The notes beneath the pieces are model-generated. The model saw only the letters and a list, made by a program, of their open reading frames with translations. It had not been told where the DNA came from and did not search any database. The position numbers and the translations under genes are program-made. A stretch of DNA of 64,000 nucleotides from Burkholderiaceae bacterium (lineage in GTDB: Bacteria; Pseudomonadota; Gammaproteobacteria; Burkholderiales; Burkholderiaceae_C), in assembly GCA_024235895.1 (NCBI GenBank), contig JACKLM010000003.1, positions 682,001-746,000 on the forward strand, given 5' to 3'. Below, one piece after another: positions 1-7,720 of the stretch (positions are counted from its first letter, which is position 1; each line of letters opens with the position of its first letter).

Positions 1-1
1 C

Positions 2-940
2 AACGTGATGATCCACCCGGCGCGCCGGCAGGTGATCACGATCGACGAGGCTGGACTGGTCAGCGAAGTGCTCTTCCGCGGAGGTGAGCAAGTCGAGGCG
101 GGGACCGTAATCGGTCGCGTCGTCAACGACGACTTCACGGCCCAGATCGCGGTGCTGGGAGCGCGAATCGAAGAGCAGACAGCGGTGGTGAGGAACCTCA
201 AGTCGCTGCCGAAGGCCGAGGAGGTGCGGCTCGCCGAGCAACGGGTCGCGCTGGAGCGCACGCGCGAGAAGTTCAGTGCAGAGCGGCTGGCGCGGTTGAC
301 GCCGCTGCTCGAAATCGAGGCGATCTCGCGCGAGGAGTACGAGGCGGCGCTCAAGGAGAGCATGGCCGACCGCGAGCAGGTGCTGCAGCGCGAGGCGGAG
401 CTGGCTCTTGTCAAGGCGCCGGTGACGCCGTCGGAGATCGCGGCGGCCGAGGCCAGGCTCGCCAGCCTGATCGAGGAGCGCGCGGCCTACGAGGGCCGGA
501 TCCGGCGCGCCGAGCTTCGCATGCCGTTCGACGGCAAGCTGCTGACGCTGAACCTGCAGAACAAGGTCGGCAGCTTCCTGCAGAAGGGCGACGTGTTCGC
601 GAACGTCGAGGACAGCGGCAGCGTGACGGCCGAGATCGAGATCCAGGAAGGCGACATCGCCTATGTGCAGGTCGGCGACGAGGTGCGCGTCCGCCCGGTC
701 TCGTTTGCGACCGACCGCGAGTTCAGCGGCAAGGTCGCGCTGATCGACCACAACGTCACGCCCAAGTCCACCGGCAACGTGATCAAGGTCCAGGCGACGA
801 TCGACAATGACGAAGGGTTGTTGCGTACCGGGATGGCCGGTCGGGCCAAGGTGCTGGGCTCGTCGATGCCGGTCTGGCAGGCGTTCTCCCGTGCCATCGT
901 GCGTTTCGTGAAGGTCCAGGTCTGGTCGTGGATCCCCTGA
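2..940 (+). CDS. HlyD-family membrane fusion / efflux adaptor, N-terminus missing
   Basis: This is the C-terminal 312 residues of a periplasmic adaptor; the frame is open to the left edge of the window, so the start lies outside. A biotinyl-lipoyl half-motif comes first (ITIDEAGLVSEVLFRGGEQV), then a long charged coiled-coil hairpin (about residues 50-170), then the second lipoyl half and a beta-barrel (GMAGRAKVLG). The tail ends FVKVQVWSWIP, the ending I know from HlyD proteins paired with an M50-type membrane peptidase, so such a partner may lie just upstream. The next gene starts only 24 bases after the stop, so it probably heads or joins the biosynthetic operon as its export component. 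The family assignment is solid; the substrate is inferred. Confidence 0.85.
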   Translation, partial: NVMIHPARRQVITIDEAGLVSEVLFRGGEQVEAGTVIGRVVNDDFTAQIAVLGARIEEQTAVVRNLKSLPKAEEVRLAEQRVALERTREKFSAERLARLTPLLEIEAISREEYEAALKESMADREQVLQREAELALVKAPVTPSEIAAAEARLASLIEERAAYEGRIRRAELRMPFDGKLLTLNLQNKVGSFLQKGDVFANVEDSGSVTAEIEIQEGDIAYVQVGDEVRVRPVSFATDREFSGKVALIDHNVTPKSTGNVIKVQATIDNDEGLLRTGMAGRAKVLGSSMPVWQAFSRAIVRFVKVQVWSWIP

Positions 941-963
941 CTGGCCATAGCCGGGGAGTACGT

Positions 964-1866
964 ATGTCCGCCGACGTCGACACCACCTACGCCCGCTTCG
1001 CTGCCGACCAAGCATACCGGGAGGCGAACGACGCGTTCGTCCGACGGCTGCCGATCGAATCGTGCGTGCGTATTCTCGACCTGTGCTGCGGTACCGGTGC
1101 CGTCGGCCAGATCATGATGGCGCGTGCGACGCAGGCCAGCTACGTCGGTATCGACCTCGACCCGATCCAGATCGACTTGGCCGAGCGTAACTTCGCTGGC
1201 CTGGGTTACGCGGTGCACCGCATCGCGACACCGGAGGTCGCCTTGCCGCTGCCGCCTGGACGCAGGGTCGGGCTGATCGTCGGGTCGGCCACCGATCTGG
1301 GATTCCCACCGGCTAGTTTCGATGCCGTCAATATCTCCAACGCGATCCACCTGATCGCCGACAAGGCGGGGTTGCTGGCCGCGGTCGCGCGCGTGCTCCA
1401 GCCCGGCGGCATCTACAGCTTCAGCTCGGGGTTCTATGCCGGATGCTGGCCGCCGGTGACCCAGCGCGTCTATTACGAGTGGCTGAAGGAGGCCACGGCG
1501 TGGATCGCGCGCGAGAGCGCCGAGCGCGTCGCGCGCGGCGAGCCGCCGATCCGACGCCAGCGCGGCAGGTCGCAGATGTCGCCGGTCGCATACGGCAACC
1601 GCTGGCTCGACCCCGGCGAGTGGCGCGCACTGCTCGCCGAGCACGGCTTCGAGGTTCGAGAGCTGGCCGAGCGTCCGGTGGTCTTCGACCGCGACTCGCT
1701 GGCCAAGGTCGGCTCGTACTCCGGGTTGGCCGAAGCGCAACTGGCCGGTTACCCGACCGAGATCGCCGCGCAGGCGCTGGATGCGACTGCCGGACTGGCA
1801 CTGCGATCGGCTGGCGTCGATGCCGTACAGCACAACTGGATCGAAGTCGTTGCCGCCAGGCGCTGA
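964..1866 (+). CDS. class I SAM-dependent methyltransferase
   Basis: A 300-residue Rossmann methyltransferase. Motif I is LDLCCGTGAVG near residue 36 and the acidic motif II is VGIDLDP; a post-I segment (LQPGGIYSFSSG) follows. The C-terminal third is enlarged (YEWLKEATAWIARE and beyond), as in small-molecule or lipid methyltransferases. I chose ATG 964 because GGGGAG sits 6 bases upstream; the frame extends to 928 but there it overlaps the HlyD gene without a better ribosome site. It lies between the adaptor gene and the free ACP, so it probably tailors the product of the synthase cluster. The exact methyl acceptor cannot be read from the sequence. Confidence 0.85.
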   Translation: MSADVDTTYARFAADQAYREANDAFVRRLPIESCVRILDLCCGTGAVGQIMMARATQASYVGIDLDPIQIDLAERNFAGLGYAVHRIATPEVALPLPPGRRVGLIVGSATDLGFPPASFDAVNISNAIHLIADKAGLLAAVARVLQPGGIYSFSSGFYAGCWPPVTQRVYYEWLKEATAWIARESAERVARGEPPIRRQRGRSQMSPVAYGNRWLDPGEWRALLAEHGFEVRELAERPVVFDRDSLAKVGSYSGLAEAQLAGYPTEIAAQALDATAGLALRSAGVDAVQHNWIEVVAARR

Positions 1867-1893
1867 CGCATGAACGTTCCCCCGGAGCCCCCG

Positions 1894-2196
1894 ATGTCCG
1901 ACACCCCCAATCCGCCGAACCGTGCACAGATCGAGGCCGATCTGTGCGCCATCCTGACCGACATGACCGCCGACTGGGACCTCGAGCACGACCAGCCGAT
2001 CAGCGGCCAGACGCGGCTGATGGCCGATCTGGCGTTCGAGTCGATCGACGTCGTTCAGCTCGTGGTCGCCATCGAAGGCCACTTCAAGAAGCGCCAGATG
2101 CACTTCGAGAACCTGCTGATGGTCGACGGACGCTACGTGCAGGAACTCCAGGTCTGGCAGATCGCCGAATTTCTCGAGGGCGCTCTGGCCAGCTAG
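1894..2196 (+). CDS. free-standing acyl carrier protein
   Basis: A 100-residue acidic protein with the carrier fold. The phosphopantetheine serine is Ser50 in LAFESIDVVQLVVAIE. The usual G-[DE]-S-L/I core is F-E-S-I here, so the residue before the acidic position is Phe rather than Gly. I chose ATG 1894 because CGGAG lies 6 bases upstream; an ATG at 1870 is in frame but has no ribosome site. The gene is 27 bases after the methyltransferase and 13 before the SDR gene. PKS2 has no internal ACP and carries its own phosphopantetheinyl transferase domain, so this protein may be its substrate or carry the starter or finished chain. That role is inference. Confidence 0.85.
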   Translation: MSDTPNPPNRAQIEADLCAILTDMTADWDLEHDQPISGQTRLMADLAFESIDVVQLVVAIEGHFKKRQMHFENLLMVDGRYVQELQVWQIAEFLEGALAS

Positions 2197-2209
2197 GGCC
2201 GCGGCTTCG

Positions 2210-3799
2210 ATGGCGCTGGCCAGCCTGCGCGACCGCGTCGCCATCGTCACCGGGGCCAGCAGCGGACTGGGCCGCGCGGCCGCGATGGCGCTGGCCTCCG
2301 ACGGCGCCCGGCTGGTGCTCGTCGGACGCGATCGCCGGCGCCTGGACGCGACGGCCGCGGCGGCGACCGCGGCCGGCGCCGTCGCCCCGCTGGCCATGTG
2401 CCTGGACGTGCGCGTCGAGGACGACATGCGCCGGATGGCCGAGGCGACGCTCGCGCGCCACGGTACGATCGACATCCTCGTGCACTCGGCCGGCGTGCTG
2501 CGCGCCGCCGGGGCCGGCTTGAACACCGTTGCCGCGATGACGTCGCGCGAGTGGGACGAGGTGCTCGATGTCAACCTGCGCGGCACCTTTCTCGCCAACC
2601 GCGCCGTGCTGCCGGCAATGCGCGCCGCCGGGCGCGGCGACATCCTGAACCTGGCGTCGCGCTCGGGCCGGACCGGGCTCGCCTACGATGCGCCGTACTG
2701 CGCGAGCAAGTTCGGCGTCGTCGGGCTCAGCGAGGCGCTGGCCGACGAGATGCGGCACGACGGCGTGCGCGTGCAGGTGCTGCTGCCGGGCCGCTTCGCG
2801 ACCGAGGTGCTGACGCAGATCGGTCTGCCGCAGCCGGGCGACATCCCGCCGCCCGAACGCGTCGCCGAGGCGATCCGCTGGATGCTGCGGCTGCCAGCCG
2901 ACTCCCGGATGCTTTCGCCGTTGATCGAGCCGCTGCAGTCCACCGGTGGCGGCAGCTGGCCGCCCGCCCCGCCCCCGCGTACCCGAAAGGAGACCTCCAT
3001 GCCTTCCCCGTTCTGCAGCGCCGCCGAGGATTTGCGCGGCAAGGTCGTGTTGATCACCGGTGGCAGCGGCGGCATCGGCCTGGCCACCGCGCGCGCGGTC
3101 GCGGCGCTCGGTGCCGGCGTCGTGATCGCCGACCTCGACGAAGCTCGCGTGTCGACGCTGGCCGACGAGGTCGGCGCCGTGGGTGCCGCGGCCGGCTCGC
3201 CGGGGGCGCTGGGGCTGGCGGTCGACGTGCGCGAGGAAACCGACCACGCACGCATGGTGCAGGCCACGCTCGAGCGCTTCGGCCGCATCGATGCCCTGAT
3301 CTGCTGCGCCGGCATCCTGCGCAAGCGCGGCACGCCGCCGAAGCTGATGGTCGATGTCGGCGTCGACGAGTGGGACGAGGTGATGGCGATCAACCTGCGC
3401 GGCACCTTCCTCGCCAACCGCGCCGTGCTGCCGGCGATGGTCGCCCAGCGCGCCGGCCTGATCGTCAACATTTCCTCGGTGCAGGGACTGCAGGGACGGG
3501 CCTACGACGGGCCGTATTGCGCGTCCAAGTTCGGCGTCATCGGCCTGTCGCAGGCGGTGGCCGACGAGGTCAAGTCCTATGGCGTCAAGGTCCAGGCCCT
3601 GATGCCGGCGGCGATCGCCACCCCGATGTGGGAGCAGAACCTGCCCGCGCCGATGCCGGGCGACGCCTTGCCACCCGAGCGCGTGGCCGACCTGATCGTC
3701 TTCATGCTGCTGCAGCCGCAGGATACCGTCATCGTCGGCCCGGTCATCGCGCCGCTCGGGGCGCGGCGGCGGCGTGCGGCGAAGTCCGATACCGAGTAG
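2210..3799 (+). CDS. tandem short-chain dehydrogenase/reductase (two SDR domains in one frame)
   Basis: One 529-codon frame encodes two complete classical SDRs. SDR1 (residues 1-262) has the NAD(P) motif TGASSGLG near residue 15 and the active site YCASK after a serine strand. SDR2 (from Met264) has TGGSGGIG near residue 283, CAGIL, NISS and YCASK. The domains share long stretches (for example GTFLANRAVLPAM in both), so they look like a duplication. The joint is unusual: a Pro-rich run is followed by AAAGGAG and ATG 2999, a textbook start site inside the frame, with no stop codon closing SDR1. Products may be a fusion, a separate SDR2, or both. Expected role: ketoacyl reduction or dehydrogenation of the cluster's product; substrate unknown. 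Confidence 0.85.
   Translation: MALASLRDRVAIVTGASSGLGRAAAMALASDGARLVLVGRDRRRLDATAAAATAAGAVAPLAMCLDVRVEDDMRRMAEATLARHGTIDILVHSAGVLRAAGAGLNTVAAMTSREWDEVLDVNLRGTFLANRAVLPAMRAAGRGDILNLASRSGRTGLAYDAPYCASKFGVVGLSEALADEMRHDGVRVQVLLPGRFATEVLTQIGLPQPGDIPPPERVAEAIRWMLRLPADSRMLSPLIEPLQSTGGGSWPPAPPPRTRKETSMPSPFCSAAEDLRGKVVLITGGSGGIGLATARAVAALGAGVVIADLDEARVSTLADEVGAVGAAAGSPGALGLAVDVREETDHARMVQATLERFGRIDALICCAGILRKRGTPPKLMVDVGVDEWDEVMAINLRGTFLANRAVLPAMVAQRAGLIVNISSVQGLQGRAYDGPYCASKFGVIGLSQAVADEVKSYGVKVQALMPAAIATPMWEQNLPAPMPGDALPPERVADLIVFMLLQPQDTVIVGPVIAPLGARRRRAAKSDTE
2986..3001 (+). promoter_or_regulatory. internal Shine-Dalgarno and ATG within the double SDR gene
   Basis: AAAGGAG (2986-2992) lies 6 bases before ATG 2999, exactly at the boundary between the two SDR domains and in frame with both. 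It is one of the strongest ribosome sites in the window, which suggests that SDR2 is also made, or was once made, as a separate protein. Confidence 0.6.
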
Positions 3800-3821
3800 C
3801 GCGTCACGGTCTGACGGTTCC

Positions 3822-3852
3822 GGCCCCTTGTTTCGGGGGGCAGCCAGGGGCC
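3822..3852 (+). terminator. possible hairpin after the SDR gene
   Basis: GGCCCCT (3822-3828) and AGGGGCC (3846-3852) are perfect complements around a 17-base loop, 23 bases after the SDR stop. An alternative shorter hairpin, GCCCC/GGGGC, overlaps it. There is no T run, so termination is only possible, not shown. Confidence 0.35.
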
Positions 3853-3898
3853 AGCACGGTCGGCTAGCATGGCGACTGAACCTGAAGAGGAGTAGAAC

Positions 3899-5050
3899 AT
3901 GCCGGTTGTGATCCCGTCTCGAGATATCCTCATCGTCGCATTTCTCGCGGCGCTCGCCGCGCCGGCGCCGGCCGATGACTTCGTGCCTGACGATGTCCTG
4001 GTCTGTCCGGCAGCAGCCGACGTTGTCGATCCGGAGATCGAACCCGGTGGCTCGACCATGGTCTTCAACAACACATCCGGGGATTTGCTTGTCACGCGAT
4101 TGCGCGCCGATGGAACGCTGGGACTGGGTGGCTGCAAGGGCCGGCTGATCGACACCGGAGTCATCACCAAGATGCCCGACGTACCGTTCGGGCAAGGCGC
4201 CGAATGGGGACGCAGCCAGACCGGTACCGAGATCGTCTACACCAAGCGCATGAGCGACGGTAGCAGTGCGATGTGGCGCGCGTGGCGCAATGGCGGTACT
4301 TGGCAGAGTGCGATGATGACAGCCGGCGAGTCGCGCGGTCTGCCGATGGCGTCGATCGACGCCGTCGATCCCCAGTACCGCGTCAAGTACCTGCGGCGGC
4401 TCGCATCGGGCCAGCATGTTCCGATGTGGCGGGAGAGCGAGTTGCCTGAGACCGAGACCGCCTGGCGGGCCGAGGGCAACGAGGCGTCGGCGGGCGTACC
4501 GCGCTGGGTGCCCGGCCTGCGCGCGCTGACGACGGCGTCGACCGATGCCGCCGGCTTTGCCCAGGCCGCGTTGTACTGGCTGGATACGCGACAGATCGAG
4601 GTCCTGACCACCGATCCGTCTAACAAGGATGAGATCTGGATGTGGCGCGCCCCCGAGTTCGGGAACGAGTATGTATTTGCCACCATTGTCGACACCTGCT
4701 GTATCAGGATCTACCGGCAGATCGGCGGCGTTTGGACGGCGGTGCACAACATCGATGCGCCTGTGTTTGCCGGAAAACCCGCGATCTTCTCTCCGGAACC
4801 TTGGGTCTTCGGTGGCCGCTCGTATCTGGCGATGCAGATAGGTTCGTCCAAGACATCCCGCTCCGAGATCTGGATTGCCAGTATCGATCCGGCGCAGCCG
4901 CTGTTCCGCAGGATCAGCGACTCGGCGGTCGATACTGTGCGCTACGAACCCGAGTGGTTCGATACAGAAGACGGTCCAGTCGTGTTCTTCTCGCAGTACA
5001 CGGCAAGCGGCAAGTCGTCGCTGCGGCGCGCGGCGACTGGGATCCGCTAA
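3899..5050 (+). CDS. exported protein of unknown family
   Basis: A 383-residue protein with a likely signal peptide (hydrophobic IVAFLAALAAPAPA then ADD). I do not recognise the family. The body has repeated strand-rich stretches with Trp and Asp (SSAMWRAWRNG, DEIWMWRAPEFG, SEIWIASIDPAQP), consistent with a beta-propeller such as the TolB/WD40-like PD40 class, but no motif proves it. Two adjacent cysteines (TCCIRIY) may form a disulphide. AGGAG lies 6 bases before ATG 3899 and a TAGCAT box at 3865-3870 could be a -10. The gene converges on the next one with a 28-base gap. Base composition is clearly lower in GC than the synthase genes: one 60-base stretch (4021-4080) counts 35 G+C. Confidence 0.6.
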   Translation: MPVVIPSRDILIVAFLAALAAPAPADDFVPDDVLVCPAAADVVDPEIEPGGSTMVFNNTSGDLLVTRLRADGTLGLGGCKGRLIDTGVITKMPDVPFGQGAEWGRSQTGTEIVYTKRMSDGSSAMWRAWRNGGTWQSAMMTAGESRGLPMASIDAVDPQYRVKYLRRLASGQHVPMWRESELPETETAWRAEGNEASAGVPRWVPGLRALTTASTDAAGFAQAALYWLDTRQIEVLTTDPSNKDEIWMWRAPEFGNEYVFATIVDTCCIRIYRQIGGVWTAVHNIDAPVFAGKPAIFSPEPWVFGGRSYLAMQIGSSKTSRSEIWIASIDPAQPLFRRISDSAVDTVRYEPEWFDTEDGPVVFFSQYTASGKSSLRRAATGIR

Positions 5051-5078
5051 CACCCGGTGAATCGCTGGTGGCGCTCGG

Positions 5079-6074
5079 TCAACGCAAACACATGTAAGCC
5101 CAGACCGGATCGAACACCGGCCGACCGCTCGAATCCCTGGGCGTGGCCGCGTCGCGCACGGTCGAGCCATGTTCCGGCGATGGCATGTTGCCCACCCCGG
5201 GTGCTGCTGTCGTCAAGACGTGACTGTCGCCAAACGGAGGCACGTTCGAGTCCACGGAGACCGGCGATCCCCAGGCGGTCAGCCCCATGGCGGCCCAGAT
5301 TTCCGACAACTGGTCGTAAGGCACGAGCGTATCGCGAACATTGCCGAAACCATATTGACGGCTGGCGGCGGTCAGGTTGACCCGTTGCGTCCATGAGGCC
5401 GGGGCCTGGTCGATGACGCTCCAGTCGGCCGGCGACGAGAAATAGCAGGCACCGGACATCGAATAAAGCTTGCTCATCACGCCGGCATGTCCACCGCCCT
5501 GCGAGTGGCCGCCGACGACGACCCGGGACCAGTCGACGATGCCGCCGGCGAGGTACTGGCCCCAGCCCTCGCCCGGGTGGTTCGCGTCGAGGTAGGCGAC
5601 GGCCTTGGCGATCCGGGTGGTGATCGAGTCGGACGTGGCGACGGACAGCAACGGGCTGCTGTCCCCACCGGTGACGACCTCTCGGCGGACATCCCAGAAG
5701 CATCCGCTGGGTTGCAGGAAACAGATGGCGCCGATGGCCTCGTCGTTCGGGTAACTCAGGCCCAGAGCGTGGTAGCCGCGCGTGGCAGCGCTTCGAAGCA
5801 CGAGCCGGTAGAGGTCGGGGACACCCTGCGTGCCCGGGAGGAAGACGAACAGGCGACCCGCGACCATCGCTGATGGATCTGGCGTGATCGCGACATGGGA
5901 CGCAGTCGCCGTCGTGATCAGAGGGTCAGCGGCAGCCGGGGCAATGTCTCGTTCGACCGACGCCCCGACGGGGTCTTCGCCCGAACTGCTTCCGCCGCCA
6001 CAGGCGCCCAGGATCAGGGCGGCGGCGGACGCCAGCAGGATACCCGGGACCCGACGATGGACCGATGGATTCAT
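5079..6074 (-). CDS. lipoprotein alpha/beta hydrolase (BPSS1187-like)
   Basis: A 331-residue lipoprotein. The signal peptide ends in LILGAC followed by a Gly/Ser-rich tether, so it is probably anchored in the outer membrane. The nucleophile elbow is GHSQGG in VVVGGHSQGGGHAGVM, and LFVFLPGTQG is the oxyanion-hole strand. A late DSHVLTTA provides a candidate catalytic His. The overall pattern (LSYPNDEAIGAICFLQ, ANHPGEGWGQYL) matches the BPSS1187 family of uncharacterised hydrolases as I recall it. It is followed on the same strand by nothing (convergent with the gene at 3899) and preceded by another esterase gene 157 bases upstream. Substrate unknown; a lipid or polyester ester is plausible. 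Confidence 0.75.
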   Translation of the reverse strand: MNPSVHRRVPGILLASAAALILGACGGGSSSGEDPVGASVERDIAPAAADPLITTATASHVAITPDPSAMVAGRLFVFLPGTQGVPDLYRLVLRSAATRGYHALGLSYPNDEAIGAICFLQPSGCFWDVRREVVTGGDSSPLLSVATSDSITTRIAKAVAYLDANHPGEGWGQYLAGGIVDWSRVVVGGHSQGGGHAGVMSKLYSMSGACYFSSPADWSVIDQAPASWTQRVNLTAASRQYGFGNVRDTLVPYDQLSEIWAAMGLTAWGSPVSVDSNVPPFGDSHVLTTAAPGVGNMPSPEHGSTVRDAATPRDSSGRPVFDPVWAYMCLR

Positions 6075-6231
6075 GGTTGATGCTCTCGTTTTCGGGTGTC
6101 CGATCGCCGGTCGATCATGTAGCGAGCGACGCCATGAGGACGGGCAACGAACCGATAAGGATTGCCGGGACGCCTTCGCGTCGGCGTGCCCGCATCTGTG
6201 CGACCAAGCGGTCGGGGATGCCGCCGGCGTG

Positions 6232-7305
6232 CTAGCGGCCGTTGAAGAAGTCCCAGCTCAGGTCCGTCGCCGACAGCGCGGTCGGACCGGGTTCGCCGGT
6301 CGTGATCTTGACCCCACCGGGCCAGGCGTGCCCGCCACGCTCGGTGACGCAAAGCATCACGCGTGCTCCCCCAGCGCAACCCGAATAGGAATCGCAATAG
6401 GCGCCAGGCTTCTCGACCACGCGCCGTGGCGTGCTCTGGCAGGCATCGCGGCGCACCCAGCGCGAGACAGTCTCCGGCACCGAGACATAGGGCACCTTGG
6501 TGCGCGAACCGCTACCGGCGCCGCCATCGAACAGGACATGGTCGTCGTCGCGCGAGTGCATGTGCAGCACGGACACCGGTCGACTCGGCTGGCAACGGGA
6601 AACCCCCTCGGTTCCCGACACCGCGGCAATGGCACGAAAGGTGTCGGCCATCTCGCAGGCCAGCCGGTAGGCAAACATCGCGCCGTTGGAAAAACCATTG
6701 GCGAAGATGCGGTTCGGATCGACGTTGTAGCGTGACTGCAGTTCGCGCATCATGGCGCGGACGAAGCCCACGTCGTCGATGCCTCGCTCGACGGCGGGCC
6801 CGCAGCAGGATCCGGCGTTCCAGGTCGCGAGTTTTCCACCCGGAAGACGGCTGTAGCCGTTGGGGAATACGGCCAGAAATCCGGCCGACTCGGACTTGGC
6901 AACCAATCCATGATAGCGGTCGTCGGCCTGCAGTTCCATCGTCGCGCCCCCGCCGTGAAAGGAAACGACGACGGGAAGCGGTCTCGAGCGGTCGTAGCTG
7001 CGTGGCACGTGCACGAGGTAAGCGCGCTCGATACCGTCGTGCCTGAGCGAAAAGCGATGCGTGCCTGGGCTCGCGATGTCACCGACCGGTGCCGTGCGCT
7101 CGGCCTCGCGGGCGCGAGCCCGGGCTTCGGCGCGCTCGACGATTCGCTCGCGCAGAGTCGGACGCTCGCCGTCGCGCGCGCAGGCCGGCACCAGCAGCGA
7201 CGTGAGGACCGCTGCGCCGACGAGCAGCGTGCGGACCGCGGGACGTGCGACCCTGTAGGGCTCGGGCGTGCGACCGGGCCCGCTCTGCGGGTTGATTCCT
7301 GACAT
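6232..7305 (-). CDS. exported PHB-depolymerase/feruloyl-esterase family hydrolase
   Basis: A 357-residue secreted esterase of the PHB depolymerase (LpqC-like) family. Features are the HGGG oxyanion motif (VVVSFHGGGATME), the conserved NAGSCCG loop, and the nucleophile in ANGFSNGAMFAYRLACE (G-F-S-N-G). The C-terminal catalytic His lies in GGHAWPGG. The N-terminus is hydrophobic (LLVGAAVLTSLLVPAC), either a signal peptide or a lipobox of V-P-A-C type. I chose ATG 7305; a TTG at 7332 is also in frame and neither has a good ribosome site. It lies divergent from the large synthase gene. Activity on polyhydroxyalkanoate oligomers or aryl esters is known for the family; the substrate here is open. 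Confidence 0.8.
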   Translation of the reverse strand: MSGINPQSGPGRTPEPYRVARPAVRTLLVGAAVLTSLLVPACARDGERPTLRERIVERAEARARAREAERTAPVGDIASPGTHRFSLRHDGIERAYLVHVPRSYDRSRPLPVVVSFHGGGATMELQADDRYHGLVAKSESAGFLAVFPNGYSRLPGGKLATWNAGSCCGPAVERGIDDVGFVRAMMRELQSRYNVDPNRIFANGFSNGAMFAYRLACEMADTFRAIAAVSGTEGVSRCQPSRPVSVLHMHSRDDDHVLFDGGAGSGSRTKVPYVSVPETVSRWVRRDACQSTPRRVVEKPGAYCDSYSGCAGGARVMLCVTERGGHAWPGGVKITTGEPGPTALSATDLSWDFFNGR

Positions 7306-7630
7306 GAGGTCAGCGAGCTTACTCTGGATCAATGACGGGCGATTCTAGGTTGCTCAAACGATCGGGAAGGCGATCGGGATGACATCGAGCGCCGGGCCTC
7401 CTTCCCGCTCATCCTGCACGTGGCGTGCGACCGTGCCAGCAGCGCCATTCGTCCCCTCCCCCGCATTCGGGGGGTACGCTTGACCTGTCTCAAGGCGGCA
7501 TGATTCATGCGTGCCGTTCCCCTTCGGATGCCGGCTGCCATCACCCGGCCTCGCCAAGGATCTCGAAGCTCGTGCGGCTTTCACGAAGCGTGACGCCGTG
7601 TCGTCACGCGGTCAAGGCCGGGAAGGGACA
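7306..7630. other. long intergenic region upstream of PKS1
   Basis: About 325 bases without a convincing gene, between the divergent esterase gene and the leader ORF before PKS1. This is the only long non-coding stretch in the window and must hold the promoter of the synthase operon if there is one. A TTGACC hexamer at 7480-7485 matches a -35 box well, but the sequence 17 bases further (ATTCAT) is a poor -10. I see no clear operator or terminator. Confidence 0.4.
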
Positions 7631-7720
7631 ATGAATTCGCATGTCGCGCAGGGCGCGGCCGCAGTTGGCGGGCCGCGGCCGCCGCGGGCGCGGCGCGAAG
7701 CGAGGAGGGCGCCACGATGA
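7631..7720 (+). CDS. candidate leader ORF coupled to PKS1
   Basis: A 29-codon frame (MNSHVAQGAAAVGG then an Arg/Pro/Ala-rich tail) begins at ATG 7631, 4 bases after GGAAGGGA. Its TGA overlaps the PKS1 ATG as ATGA. The ribosome site and the overlap are what is seen; the idea that translating it feeds ribosomes to the PKS1 start is inference. PKS1 also has its own AGGAGG 8 bases upstream, inside this frame. It could simply be chance in GC-rich DNA. Confidence 0.35.
   Translation: MNSHVAQGAAAVGGPRPPRARREARRAPR

Noticed and set aside
661..2643. Long minus-strand frame across the HlyD, methyltransferase and ACP genes
   Set aside because: Reverse shadow with no domains, contradicted by three genes with clear motifs and ribosome sites on the plus strand.
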